Under the pieces are notes generated by a model that was not told the origin of the DNA, searched no databases, and saw nothing but the letters and a program-made list of their open reading frames with translations. From assembly GCA_049487715.1 (NCBI GenBank), contig CP150557.1:124001-188000 (forward strand): 64,000 nucleotides of DNA, given 5' to 3'. This DNA comes from Pycnococcus provasolii. Taxonomy: Eukaryota > Chlorophyta > Pseudoscourfieldiophyceae > Pseudoscourfieldiales. Positions 38,860 through 47,246 of the stretch are shown one piece after another (positions within the stretch are counted from its first letter, which is position 1; every line of letters begins with the position of its first letter). The position numbers and the translations under genes were made by a program.

Positions 38860-40026
38860 TCAATTATTATCATTATTGAGCCTGCCACTTTCCTTTCGCA
38901 GTTCAGCCAGTACCTCGTTGAGCTCCTTGCGCGCCATGTCTTTTTCTCGCTCCGTCATCTCCGTCGCGGCGTACAGCAAGCTCTTCTCCAGCTCAACCTT
39001 GCGTCGCCGCAGCTGCCGATGTCGGCTCGGTGCGACTCGTCTCGCTCGGTACCGACAAGCACGAAGTACGATACTCGAGTGGTCGGTGGCGTCGCTCGTC
39101 TGCGTGTTGGTGCTAGGCGCGCTCTCGGTCGCCTCGCTGGGCGCATTGTTATCCGTTGCGGGCGTCGTGCTTCCGTTGTTTCGCTGCGGTCTTGGAGGGC
39201 TGAGCGGCGGCGGCGTACCACCCGCACCACCAGTGCCCGCACCACTTCCTCCTCCTGCTGCATCCGCCTCTGCCACCGCGCGTTCGAGCAGAAGCCACGG
39301 GTGCGGCATACGCCGCTGCCACGCCGCGGCACCTGCGGCGAACTCTTCGTCAGTCAGCAGGCACGCGTCGAGCGCCGCCTCCACCTGCTGGGTCGTCCAA
39401 CCTGCGAGCGAACGCAGCACCACCATCTGCTTCGGTAGGTGCCTTTGCTTCGACGGGTCGCACGACGACGTGATTCCTATCGGCGGCTGCGACGCCTGCG
39501 AGCACGGCGAGACGTGCACGCAGCACCTTCCGTTTGCTCTCGCCGCGCACCACCTCCACTTGGTTCCCGGCCTCGTCGCCAACTCGAACCAACCGAACGC
39601 CTCGTGTTCGCCGAGCGACTCCTGCTTTGTGTTGGTTGGTGGCGCGGCGTCGCTAGGCCCAGCCTTCTCCGTCGCGTCACCGGCGAGCACGACGTCCCAC
39701 TCGCCGAGTGGTCCGGCCGCACCGTCCCATGCGGTTGCCGCTGTGCTCGCACCGAGCACGAGGTCCCACAGCCTCTGCGGGTGGAACGGCCTTTCTCGCG
39801 CATACCTGAGCGCAGGAATGTCCGCGGAGTGGTGAAAAGGCGGCGCCGCGAAGTGCGTGTCAAGTGTTGCGAGTAGGTTCTGCGTGAGTTCGACGTGTGC
39901 GTCTTCTTCCGACTCGACGAGTTGCGCGTTGTTTACGGCGGAACTTCTCATCGCCTGCATCGACGCACTGTGCGTTGACGAGTTTTTGTGTGCGCCTGCG
40001 GCGTCGTTTTCGCTGCTCATCATCAT
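38860..40026 (-). CDS. Free-standing CobW C-terminal domain protein (COG0523-like, no GTPase)
   Basis: A 388-residue protein whose middle matches the C-terminal domain of CobW/COG0523 metallochaperones: RERPFHPQRLWDLV near residue 80, GWFELATRPGTKWRW (family: GFFWLATR...W), and EAALDACLLTDEEFAAGAAAW near 215. In the family this domain follows a GTPase with GxxGxGK(S/T) and CxCC motifs that handles zinc or cobalt. Neither motif is present here or in the frames directly upstream. The remaining C-terminus is a Ser/Thr/Pro/Gly-rich linker (260-320) and a charged helical tail with RRRKVELEKSL. Start: three consecutive ATGs, the first at 40026. It may be a partner or decoy for a full COG0523 protein, or a domain split from its GTPase. 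Convergent with the dynein gene. Confidence 0.8.
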   Translation of the reverse strand: MMMSSENDAAGAHKNSSTHSASMQAMRSSAVNNAQLVESEEDAHVELTQNLLATLDTHFAAPPFHHSADIPALRYARERPFHPQRLWDLVLGASTAATAWDGAAGPLGEWDVVLAGDATEKAGPSDAAPPTNTKQESLGEHEAFGWFELATRPGTKWRWCAARANGRCCVHVSPCSQASQPPIGITSSCDPSKQRHLPKQMVVLRSLAGWTTQQVEAALDACLLTDEEFAAGAAAWQRRMPHPWLLLERAVAEADAAGGGSGAGTGGAGGTPPPLSPPRPQRNNGSTTPATDNNAPSEATESAPSTNTQTSDATDHSSIVLRACRYRARRVAPSRHRQLRRRKVELEKSLLYAATEMTEREKDMARKELNEVLAELRKESGRLNNDNN

Positions 40027-40391
40027 GCCAATAGCTGTGATGTCCCCGGAAGGTCGTCACAAGCTCTTCCTCCAATCGTCTTATCTTGAAGCGACAGACT
40101 TGAAGCTAGCAGCGACGTTTTGGATGCTGTTCGTGACTTTTTCATCGCGCGATGCATGGGCATCGAACCCCCACTTTCTAAAATCGCTCTTTCCAGTGAG
40201 TGGAAGGATGACGACACGGCGTCTAGCGATGCCACTAATTGTGACAAGATGTTGGCCTCTGACGGCGCGAGAGCACCCAAAAGACCACCGGACGAGCACG
40301 TGCAAGCTAGCGCCATTATGCTGGTGATATCATCCAAACCACCTTTATTAGGATGACCACGAGGAGACGCACGAACGTCACGTGAGGCCAT
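40023..40391 (-). CDS. Hypothetical short protein overlapping the CobW-domain start
   Basis: A 122-codon frame from the ATG at 40391; its TGA overlaps the first ATG of the CobW-domain gene as ATGA. The sequence (SPRGHPNKGGLDDITSIMAL, then ALAPSEANILSQLVASLDAV) has an ordinary composition and two plausible helices but no family I know. It could be a small gene, an upstream ORF of the CobW-domain mRNA, or chance. The plus strand here has competing frames, so support is weak. Confidence 0.3.
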   Translation of the reverse strand: MASRDVRASPRGHPNKGGLDDITSIMALACTCSSGGLLGALAPSEANILSQLVASLDAVSSSFHSLERAILESGGSMPMHRAMKKSRTASKTSLLASSLSLQDKTIGGRACDDLPGTSQLLA

Positions 40392-40748
40392 GACGAATGA
40401 CAATAAAGCACACAATACACACACACACACACACGCACACACCACCTGGAGAATGAGCAGGATGAGTGAATGCCTCAGGGCTAATATTAAAATAGGGCGC
40501 CGGCGCCCAAAGGGTCCCCCGGGGGGGTGGAGGCGGGGAGGCGGGGAGGCAGCCGTCTAGACGTTTGCAAAAGGTTTGCTTTGCGCTTGAGCACGGGTTT
40601 TAGAGGACGGACCTCACATTGGGGACCCGCCAGGCAGGCAAAGGCCAAAGGGAGGGAGGGGGAGGGCTGCTGGGCAAAAACTAAAAAGGGAAGGGGATCT
40701 TTTGTCCCACATTTCTTGAAACAGCCGTGTTAGTTTCGCCAAAAAGGT

Positions 40749-40871
40749 TTTGGGGGTCTGGTTTGGGGGTCTGGTTTGGGGGTCTGTTTTGGGGGTTGGT
40801 TGAGGGACTCTGTTTTGGGGGTTAGTTGAGGGACTCTGGTTTGGGGGTTAGTTGAGGGACTCTGTTTTGGG
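40749..40871 (+). repeat. G-run tandem array with quadruplex potential
   Basis: Repeated GGGGGTCTGGTTT units followed by GGGGGTTAGTTGAGGGACTC units. At least seven runs of five G are spaced 8-25 bp apart on the coding strand of the downstream helicase gene. Confidence 0.85.
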
Positions 40872-40968
40872 GGTCCAGGGAACTGGTCCAGGGAACTGGT
40901 TCAGGGAACTGGTCCAGGGAACTGGTCCAGGGAACTGGTCCAGGGAACTGGTCCAGGGAACTGGTCCA
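40872..40968 (+). repeat. 13-bp minisatellite (GGTCCAGGGAACT)n
   Basis: About 7.5 head-to-tail copies with one C-to-T variant. Length polymorphism is expected. Confidence 0.92.
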
Positions 40969-41006
40969 CTGAACACACGGAACCCGAAGAAGAAACCGCT
41001 AATCAG

Positions 41007-41050
41007 GCTAACCCTAACCCTAACCCTAACCGCTAACCCTAACCCTAATC
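41007..41050 (-). repeat. CCCTAA-type array upstream of PRP22-type gene
   Basis: Six to seven CCCTAA units with one CGCTAA interruption, about 115 bp before the ATG. Confidence 0.9.
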
Positions 41051-41165
41051 CTCCCTTGGGCCTGCCCTTTCCTTTTCCCGGCGCCTTTCCTTTTTCACGT
41101 GCGCATCATCATTCCGGCATCCGTCACCCGCCGCCATTCACCGCCCCATTCTTCCCATCCGAGTC

Positions 41166-44100
41166 ATGGCGGGACACAACGCCGAAGACACGAGTGCGCT
41201 GGTTCGCATATCTTTATTATCCAAGATCGCGCAGCTGTTAGAAAACCACCTTGGGGTTGGGGATAAAACGCTCGCTGAGTTTCTGCTTGACATATGCGCC
41301 TCCTCCTCATCTCTGGACGAATTCTCGTCTCAGTTACATGAAGCAGGTGCGCCTCTCCCCCCTCAGCTATGCTCATCCTTGTTTCGTCTCATTTCCACGA
41401 TGAATAGTAGTAGTACTGGGAGTGGGGGTGATGCACTCGGCGGTAGTGCTCATGCACACAAATCTGCAGCAGCCGCAAACCACAACAACTCTGAGGAGGA
41501 TCAAAAAGCGGCGCGATTCCAAGGACTGGCTATGCAGAATACCACAAACCAAATGTACAAAATGCAACAGGACATGCTGGAAGAGGCGGAACGCGCGCGT
41601 GCACAAAAAGCAACGAACGACCTGTTCGAGGAAATGAACAATAGTCAGGCTGCATTCTCTTCCCACAACAACGACGTTGACACGGTCAGCGCATATCCAC
41701 CAGCAGCCAAAAAAGCAAGATACAACAACGACACATACTCTGGGTCAGGGTTGGCGTATCCACCACCGTCAGCCATACCTCGGCGTACACCTCAGGTGGG
41801 TGACGTGTGGAAAGGACGCGTCACGAACGTCGTCGCGTATGGCGCATTCGTTGCGCTCGAAGGGGATACCAGCCAGCCGCCAAACAGCACAGGCAGCAAG
41901 CCGCCGGAGGGTCTGTGCCACATCAGCCAGCTGGAGGATAGGCGTGTATCTGACGTCAAGGAAGTCGTAAACGTCGGCGATATCATATACGTGAAAATTG
42001 TCGGCATGGAAAACAGGAGAATCAGCCTCTCTCGCAAGGAGGTGGACCAGCTGACGGGAGTTGACCTCAATCCCTCTGGAGATGGTGGCAGTCGTGGTGG
42101 ACGTTCCTCCTTCAAGCAGCACGACAACAACTTCCCTCCACCACCGTCGCGAATGCAGCAGCAGCAGCCCCAACCCCAACCACCAGCCTCGTCCACGCGC
42201 CGTGCGGCGAAAAAATTAAGTGACCACGAAATGTGGGAAGCTCAGCAGCTGATCAACTCCGGGGTACTCAAAGTGCAAGACTACCCCACGTTCGACAACG
42301 AGAATCCGGAAGATGGTGGCCTACTCGGTGCGTCCGCAGCACTCGAGGAGACGGGCGAGGAATTCGAGGTGGACATTCGTGAGGACGAACCTACATTCCT
42401 CAAGGGCCAGACGACGCTTTCGGTCGAGATGAGCCCCATTAAGATTGTGAAAAATCCAGACGGAAGCCTGCAGAGAGCGGCGATGGCGCAGGGTGCGCTG
42501 GCAAAGGACAGACGCGAAGCCAAGGAACAGGAGGAGCGCGCAGCGGTGGCGGACCACATGCCCACGGACCTTGCAAGACCTTGGGAGGATCCCATGCGTG
42601 ATCCTAAGGATAATCTGCTCGCGGAATACGTGCGCAGTGGTGCCGCCTCCGCCGCCGCCGCGGCGACCGACGGCATGCCGGAGTGGAAGAAAGCCGCGTA
42701 CGGCAAGGCGCCAACCTTCGGCAAGCGCACGGCAGGCGTGAGTATCTCCGACCAGCGAAAGACGCTGCCCGTGTTCGCGCTGCGCGATGCCCTCATTGAC
42801 GCCGTGAACCAGAACGACATGCTCGTGGTGATTGGTGAGACGGGATCAGGTAAAACGACGCAGATCACGCAGTACCTCGCCGAATTCGGGTACACGTCAG
42901 GCGGACGTGTGATTGGGTGCACGCAGCCACGCCGCGTGGCGGCGATGAGCGTGGCGAAGCGCGTAGCGGAGGAGTACGGCTGCCGCCTGGGAGAGGAGGT
43001 GGGCTACGCCATCCGCTTCGAGGACATGACAGGTCCGAGTACGGTCATCAAGTACATGACGGACGGTATGCTGCTGCGCGAGATTCTTCTCGACGAGGCT
43101 CTTCACAAGTACAGCGTTCTGATGCTCGACGAGGCGCACGAGCGGACGATCCACACGGATATTCTCTTCGGGCTGCTGAAGGCGGCGGTGGTAAAAAGAA
43201 AGGGTGGCATGAAGCTCATCGTCACGTCTGCGACGCTCGATGCGGAGAAGTTCTCGGCGTACTTCAACTCGTGCCCAATCTTCACCATCCCCGGTCGCAC
43301 GTTTCCCGTGGATATTATGTACACCAAGGAGCCGGAGAGCGACTACCTGGATGCTGCGCTTGTGACGGTCATGCAGGTGCACCTCACGGAGCCGGAGGGC
43401 GACATCCTGCTGTTCCTCACTGGCATGGAGGAGATTGACACCGCGTGCGAGATTCTGTACAATCGCATGAAGAGCCTTGGAAAGAACGTTCCAGAGCTGA
43501 TTGTGCTTCCCGTCTACTCGGCACTTCCGAACGAGATGCAGACTCGCATCTTCGACCCGGCGCCGCCGGGAACGCGCAAGTGCGTGATAGCAACGAACAT
43601 CGCGGAGGCGAGCCTGACGATCGACGGGATCTACTACGTCGTTGACCCTGGATTTGCGAAGCAGAAGGTTTATAATCCCAAGCTCGGCATGGACAGCCTC
43701 GTCGTTTCGCCCATTTCGCAGGCGAGCGCGAGGCAGCGATCTGGTCGGGCCGGTCGCACGGGGCCGGGTAAGTGCTACCGTCTGTTCACCGAGGTGGCGT
43801 TCAAAAACGAAATGCTTCCTCTCGCGGTCCCTGAGATCCAGCGAAGCAATCTCGGCACCACGGTTCTGCAGCTCAAGGCGATGGGCATCAACGATCTCAT
43901 CGGCTTCGACTTCATGGACCCTCCGCCGACACAAACTTTGGTGGAGGCGCTCGCGAGCCTGTACCACCTCGGTGCACTTGACGAGGAGGGCCTTCTCACG
44001 AGGCTCGGCCGTAAGATGGCGGAGTTTCCCCTCGACCCGCCGATGGCTAAGGTTCTCATCGCCAGCGTGGACATGCAGTGCGCTGATGAGATTCTGACAG

Positions 44101-44738
44101 TGGTGAGCATGCTCACCGCACAGAACATTTTCTTCCGTCCGAAGGAGAAGCAGCACCAGGCTGACCAGGCGCGGGCGAAGTTCCTGCAGCCGGAGGGTGA
44201 CCACATGACGCTGCTCGCCGTGTACGAGAGCTGGAAGCGCAACAAGTTTGCGGGCCCGTGGTGCCGCGAGAACTACATTCAGCTGCGAAGCATGAAGCGC
44301 GCGCAGGATGTTCGCAAGCAGCTTCTCGGGATCATGGATCGCTACAGCCTGGATGTCACTTCCGCCGGCCGCAACTACGACCTGATCAGGAAGGCGATCA
44401 CCAGCGGATTCTTCTACCACGTGGCGAAGCGCGACCCCACGGAAGGCTACAAGACCCTCGTCGAGCAGCAGCCGGTGCACATTCACCCGTCGAGCGCGCT
44501 ATTCCAGCGTCAGCCTGATTGGGTTCTGTACCACGAGCTCGTGCTCACCACGAAGGAGTACATGCGCGAGTGCCTCGCGGTGGAGGCGCGTTGGCTGACG
44601 GAGCTGGCGCCGCGCTTCTTCAAGAGTGCGGACCCGACAAAGCTGAGCCGTCGTAAGAGGCAAGAGCGCATCGAGCCTCTGTTTAATCCGCACGCGGCAC
44701 ACAAAGACGAGTGGCGCCTAAGTCGACGCAAGGGGTGA
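41166..44738 (+). CDS. PRP22: DEAH-box splicing helicase, PRP22/DHX8 type
   Basis: An 1,190-residue spliceosomal ATPase that releases spliced mRNA. An N-terminal helical segment and a low-complexity stretch come first, then an S1 RNA-binding domain at about 212-295 (GDVWKGRVTNVVAYGAFVAL, then RRISLSRKEV), the feature that marks PRP22/DHX8 among DEAH proteins. The helicase core follows: motif I GETGSGKTTQ near 556, motif II DEAH near 654, motif III SAT, motif V TNIAEASLTIDG, motif VI QRSGRAGRTGPGKCYRL. Then come the winged-helix/ratchet region (LGALDEEGLLTRLGRKMAEF) and the OB-fold end, finishing with the DEWRLSRRKG tail. Family proteins are 1,100-1,220 residues, so this is complete. The ATG at 41166 is first in frame. 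One uninterrupted exon, despite encoding a splicing factor. Confidence 0.96.
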   Translation: MAGHNAEDTSALVRISLLSKIAQLLENHLGVGDKTLAEFLLDICASSSSLDEFSSQLHEAGAPLPPQLCSSLFRLISTMNSSSTGSGGDALGGSAHAHKSAAAANHNNSEEDQKAARFQGLAMQNTTNQMYKMQQDMLEEAERARAQKATNDLFEEMNNSQAAFSSHNNDVDTVSAYPPAAKKARYNNDTYSGSGLAYPPPSAIPRRTPQVGDVWKGRVTNVVAYGAFVALEGDTSQPPNSTGSKPPEGLCHISQLEDRRVSDVKEVVNVGDIIYVKIVGMENRRISLSRKEVDQLTGVDLNPSGDGGSRGGRSSFKQHDNNFPPPPSRMQQQQPQPQPPASSTRRAAKKLSDHEMWEAQQLINSGVLKVQDYPTFDNENPEDGGLLGASAALEETGEEFEVDIREDEPTFLKGQTTLSVEMSPIKIVKNPDGSLQRAAMAQGALAKDRREAKEQEERAAVADHMPTDLARPWEDPMRDPKDNLLAEYVRSGAASAAAAATDGMPEWKKAAYGKAPTFGKRTAGVSISDQRKTLPVFALRDALIDAVNQNDMLVVIGETGSGKTTQITQYLAEFGYTSGGRVIGCTQPRRVAAMSVAKRVAEEYGCRLGEEVGYAIRFEDMTGPSTVIKYMTDGMLLREILLDEALHKYSVLMLDEAHERTIHTDILFGLLKAAVVKRKGGMKLIVTSATLDAEKFSAYFNSCPIFTIPGRTFPVDIMYTKEPESDYLDAALVTVMQVHLTEPEGDILLFLTGMEEIDTACEILYNRMKSLGKNVPELIVLPVYSALPNEMQTRIFDPAPPGTRKCVIATNIAEASLTIDGIYYVVDPGFAKQKVYNPKLGMDSLVVSPISQASARQRSGRAGRTGPGKCYRLFTEVAFKNEMLPLAVPEIQRSNLGTTVLQLKAMGINDLIGFDFMDPPPTQTLVEALASLYHLGALDEEGLLTRLGRKMAEFPLDPPMAKVLIASVDMQCADEILTVVSMLTAQNIFFRPKEKQHQADQARAKFLQPEGDHMTLLAVYESWKRNKFAGPWCRENYIQLRSMKRAQDVRKQLLGIMDRYSLDVTSAGRNYDLIRKAITSGFFYHVAKRDPTEGYKTLVEQQPVHIHPSSALFQRQPDWVLYHELVLTTKEYMRECLAVEARWLTELAPRFFKSADPTKLSRRKRQERIEPLFNPHAAHKDEWRLSRRKG

Positions 44739-44975
44739 ATGTTATGTACACTACACTATCATCAAAATTCTTCTTCCGGTTGTGTTTTCCGTGTGTAAAA
44801 AAACTAAGAAAGAACTTTCGAAATCACCCAAACGCGCTGCTGAGTTGACCGTCAGTCAGACTGGTGTTGTCGTTGGTGATGAACTCAACGTGTCGACATA
44901 CTGAGTGAGCAAACTTAGGTTACAAACAAGCCAGGCACTCTTGCTTACAACAGTCTTTATTTTCACGGTTGATTC

Positions 44976-45203
44976 CTATGCATTTGATTTCGACGCCTTG
45001 ATGGAAGCGACGCGTGCTTTCATGTCGTCGACGGATGGTAGTTTTCTCGTCTCTTCCGGCGGGTATGTGACGTACTGTCTGTTGTTGATGACCCACGAAA
45101 GCACGCCGTCGTTGTTGGCGACGGCGGCGGTGAGGAAGATGGGCACGCTCAGGTACACGGAGAACTTGAAGATCTCCAGCGCCGCGGCGGACGGCGGCGG
45201 CAT
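44976..45203 (-). CDS. PET100-like mitochondrial small protein
   Basis: A 75-residue protein. It starts MPPPSAAALEIFKFSVYLSV, followed by a transmembrane stretch, then YVTYPPEE and a charged C-terminal helix (DDMKARVASIKASK). The combination of an N-terminal (L)E(I/V)FK...YL(S/T)(V/F)P helix and a YPPE motif fits PET100, an inner-membrane assembly factor for cytochrome c oxidase. The ATG at 45203 and the TAG-type stop are clean. PET100 is short in all lineages, so the size is normal. It is convergent with the PRP22-type gene; upstream lies a CCCTAA array. The sequence is short, so the family call remains tentative. Confidence 0.6.
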   Translation of the reverse strand: MPPPSAAALEIFKFSVYLSVPIFLTAAVANNDGVLSWVINNRQYVTYPPEETRKLPSVDDMKARVASIKASKSNA

Positions 45204-45367
45204 ACCCCTTATTAGCCTACTATGACGACGACGAGAGAGAGGATTCCTAAAATCTACTGGTAGTTAACTGGTTGTATTGTATGGCGGAGGAGGGGAAAAA
45301 AAAAAATGCAAAAACGACGGACTGGCCTTTGGTTGGAATGGCATGGAAAACAAACAAAATGTGAGCC

Positions 45368-45438
45368 GTAACCCGTAAACCCGAACCCGAACCTGAAAAC
45401 CCTAACCCTAAACTTAACCCTAACCCTAACCCTAACCT
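45368..45438 (-). repeat. CCCTAA-type array, degenerate to perfect
   Basis: Begins with ACCCGTAAACCCGAACCCGA and becomes perfect CCCTAACCCTAA toward 45435. It lies 165 bp upstream of the PET100-like ATG, between it and the 3' end of the next minus-strand gene. Confidence 0.88.
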
Positions 45439-45718
45439 GAAACTTGAGGAGCTTGAGGAGCGAGTTGAGCGCGGGATACACGCACATGGATCCGACGCCA
45501 TGACCGATAGGGCGCAGTACACAGTACTCGCTCGGGAGTGAAACATACATTTTTGGCAACGACACCCCATACACACAGTCACAAGCACATCATCACGCCG
45601 TCACGCCGTCGCCCTGCCCCCCACCCCAAATAAAAGTCCGTTTCAAAAGCTCATCAAAATAGTACACCTTAACATGTTGTTCTAACTCTATTTATTGACA
45701 TAACTTATTTTATGTTGG

Positions 45719-46291
45719 TCACGCACGCTGTATGGCGGAGCCCGGCATGCTCGTGGTCATATGCTGAACCGGTGGAGGGGATGTGCTATGGCCAATAGGC
45801 ACACTGGCAGGCACGAAAGGAGGCACCGAAACGCCCATGTGCTTGATTATCGCATCCAACTTCGACTCAAGACGCTGCATGCGCACGTTCGCCTCCTCAG
45901 CGCGCTGAATCTGGCCCTGGTCGCCGCGGGACTGCTGGCGGCGCTTCAGGGTGGCTAAGATTTCGCTAATCAGAGGCGCCTCCTCCGCACCTCCCCAGCC
46001 GGGCTGCAACACGCCAAGCGAGCCACCTCCGAAGGCGTCGCATCCACAATTCTGCACTTTGTCCACTCCTCCGAGCTCGCCGTACGGCAGACGTCGTTTA
46101 GCGGTCGTGCACGTGTTGCTGCTCGTCAGGATAACTTCCTCGGGCGCCAGCGTAAGTTCGTGGGTCGTGGGTCCTGGAAAGCACATCAGGCACGGGAACC
46201 CGAACGAGGCACCTGCAAGGCAGAGTACGATAGGTTCCCATGAGCTTACGATATGGTACGTCTTCGTCTCTTGGTCAGGGAGTGCGGCCAT
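45719..46291 (-). CDS. Conserved algal-type protein of unknown function
   Basis: A 190-residue protein from the ATG at 46291. A hydrophobic, Cys-containing segment (VLCLAGASFGFPCLMCFPG) is followed by an ordered core with KRRLPYGELGGVDKVQNCG and GVLQPGWGGAEEAPL, then a helix (LISEILATLKRRQQSRGD) and a second helix (RAEEANVRMQRLESKLDAI). The PYGELG-x-VDK and PGWG blocks plus the two C-terminal helices look like a family I recall only as uncharacterised proteins in diatoms, dinoflagellates and other algae. No function is known to me. The Pro/Ser/Thr-rich tail is probably disordered. The frame extends upstream to 46357 without another ATG. Confidence 0.72.
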   Translation of the reverse strand: MAALPDQETKTYHIVSSWEPIVLCLAGASFGFPCLMCFPGPTTHELTLAPEEVILTSSNTCTTAKRRLPYGELGGVDKVQNCGCDAFGGGSLGVLQPGWGGAEEAPLISEILATLKRRQQSRGDQGQIQRAEEANVRMQRLESKLDAIIKHMGVSVPPFVPASVPIGHSTSPPPVQHMTTSMPGSAIQRA

Positions 46292-46966
46292 GGCGAGCAA
46301 GCACTTGCAAGACTTGGTCCAAAGACGTCGGCAAATGGCAAAGTCTGAGGAAGGCAAGTACTGTAGGGAAGAATACAGTTAAAATAAGGGTGCAAGTTCA
46401 ATATGCCAAAAACAGCGTTGTGCAATGGCGCAATGGCGGTGAAGAGCTTGCCCCCTATGAGTAATAATATTAGGCCCCGTAATAAGTGTACCACGTAGGA
46501 TTGGATTTGGATGGGATACTTACAGGGAAAGGGAAAACTCGGGACTCCACGAGAATGGAATACTGTAATTGAGTTTTAGGATGGTCCTAGCTAGTGGTGC
46601 AAGACCAAGTGCGGATCTCCAAAGTGGTCGGGGGCTTGCCCGCCTTGCGGACCAAAAATTAGTGGTGCAGTTCGTGGTGCAGACTAAATCGCCCGTTATA
46701 TGTATCAGGGTCGTGTCTCTACCTAAGGTTAAGTGCGCGTACTTAGGTTAAACCCGAACTACTGTATATCCCCGAACTGACACGTCGCCGCCGACCTATC
46801 GCCCCGTTGTTCTCCGCCGACCTAACGCCCCGTTGTGGAGAGGTCCTCCGGAGTCCGGACGTGTTCCCAGACTGCCAGAGCACTCCGACGACGCTCTCGT
46901 GGTGTTGGAAACTACACGTCCCCCCCCCCCCCCCTCCCCCCCCGATTTTGGTTTCGCGCAAGCATC
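46292..46966. other. Intergenic region with short direct repeats and a poly-C tract
   Basis: No supported gene. CGCCGACCTATCGCCCCGTT and CGCCGACCTAACGCCCCGTT (starting about 46789 and 46815) form a direct repeat with one mismatch. An interrupted poly-C run at 46919-46943 ends about 25 bp before the pseudouridine synthase ATG. Confidence 0.55.
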
Positions 46967-47196
46967 ATGGCGGCGGCGGCACGACTCCCAACAAGTGTCA
47001 AGTCTTTTCCACTGGTTGGTCATTGTTTTTTGTCGACTTCTAGAAGCGTACGTAGAAGCAAACTTACGATAACGCATGCAGCACCAGCAGCACTGGTAGG
47101 TACTGGTACTGGTACTATGGTAGCAGCACACCCCCTATGCCATGTTTCTCATCCCATTTCTCGTTTGAAGCGAAGACAAAACGTTGCTTTGGCCGC

Positions 47197-47246
<50 letters not shown>

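Larger units (their letters stand above)
40392..41165. other. Repeat-rich region upstream of PRP22-type gene
   Basis: No gene. In order: a CA microsatellite (about 40412-40442), G-rich sequence, a G-run array (40749-40871), a 13-bp minisatellite (40872-40968) and a CCCTAA array (41007-41050), then a C/T-rich stretch to the ATG at 41166. Confidence 0.7.

Noticed and set aside
40852-41241. Frame with GPGNWFRELVQ-type repeats as a protein
   Set aside because: It is the translation of the 13-bp minisatellite and overlaps the helicase start.
42897-44486. Minus-strand frame of 529 codons in the DEAH helicase
   Set aside because: Antisense of the helicase core; composition typical of a codon-bias shadow.
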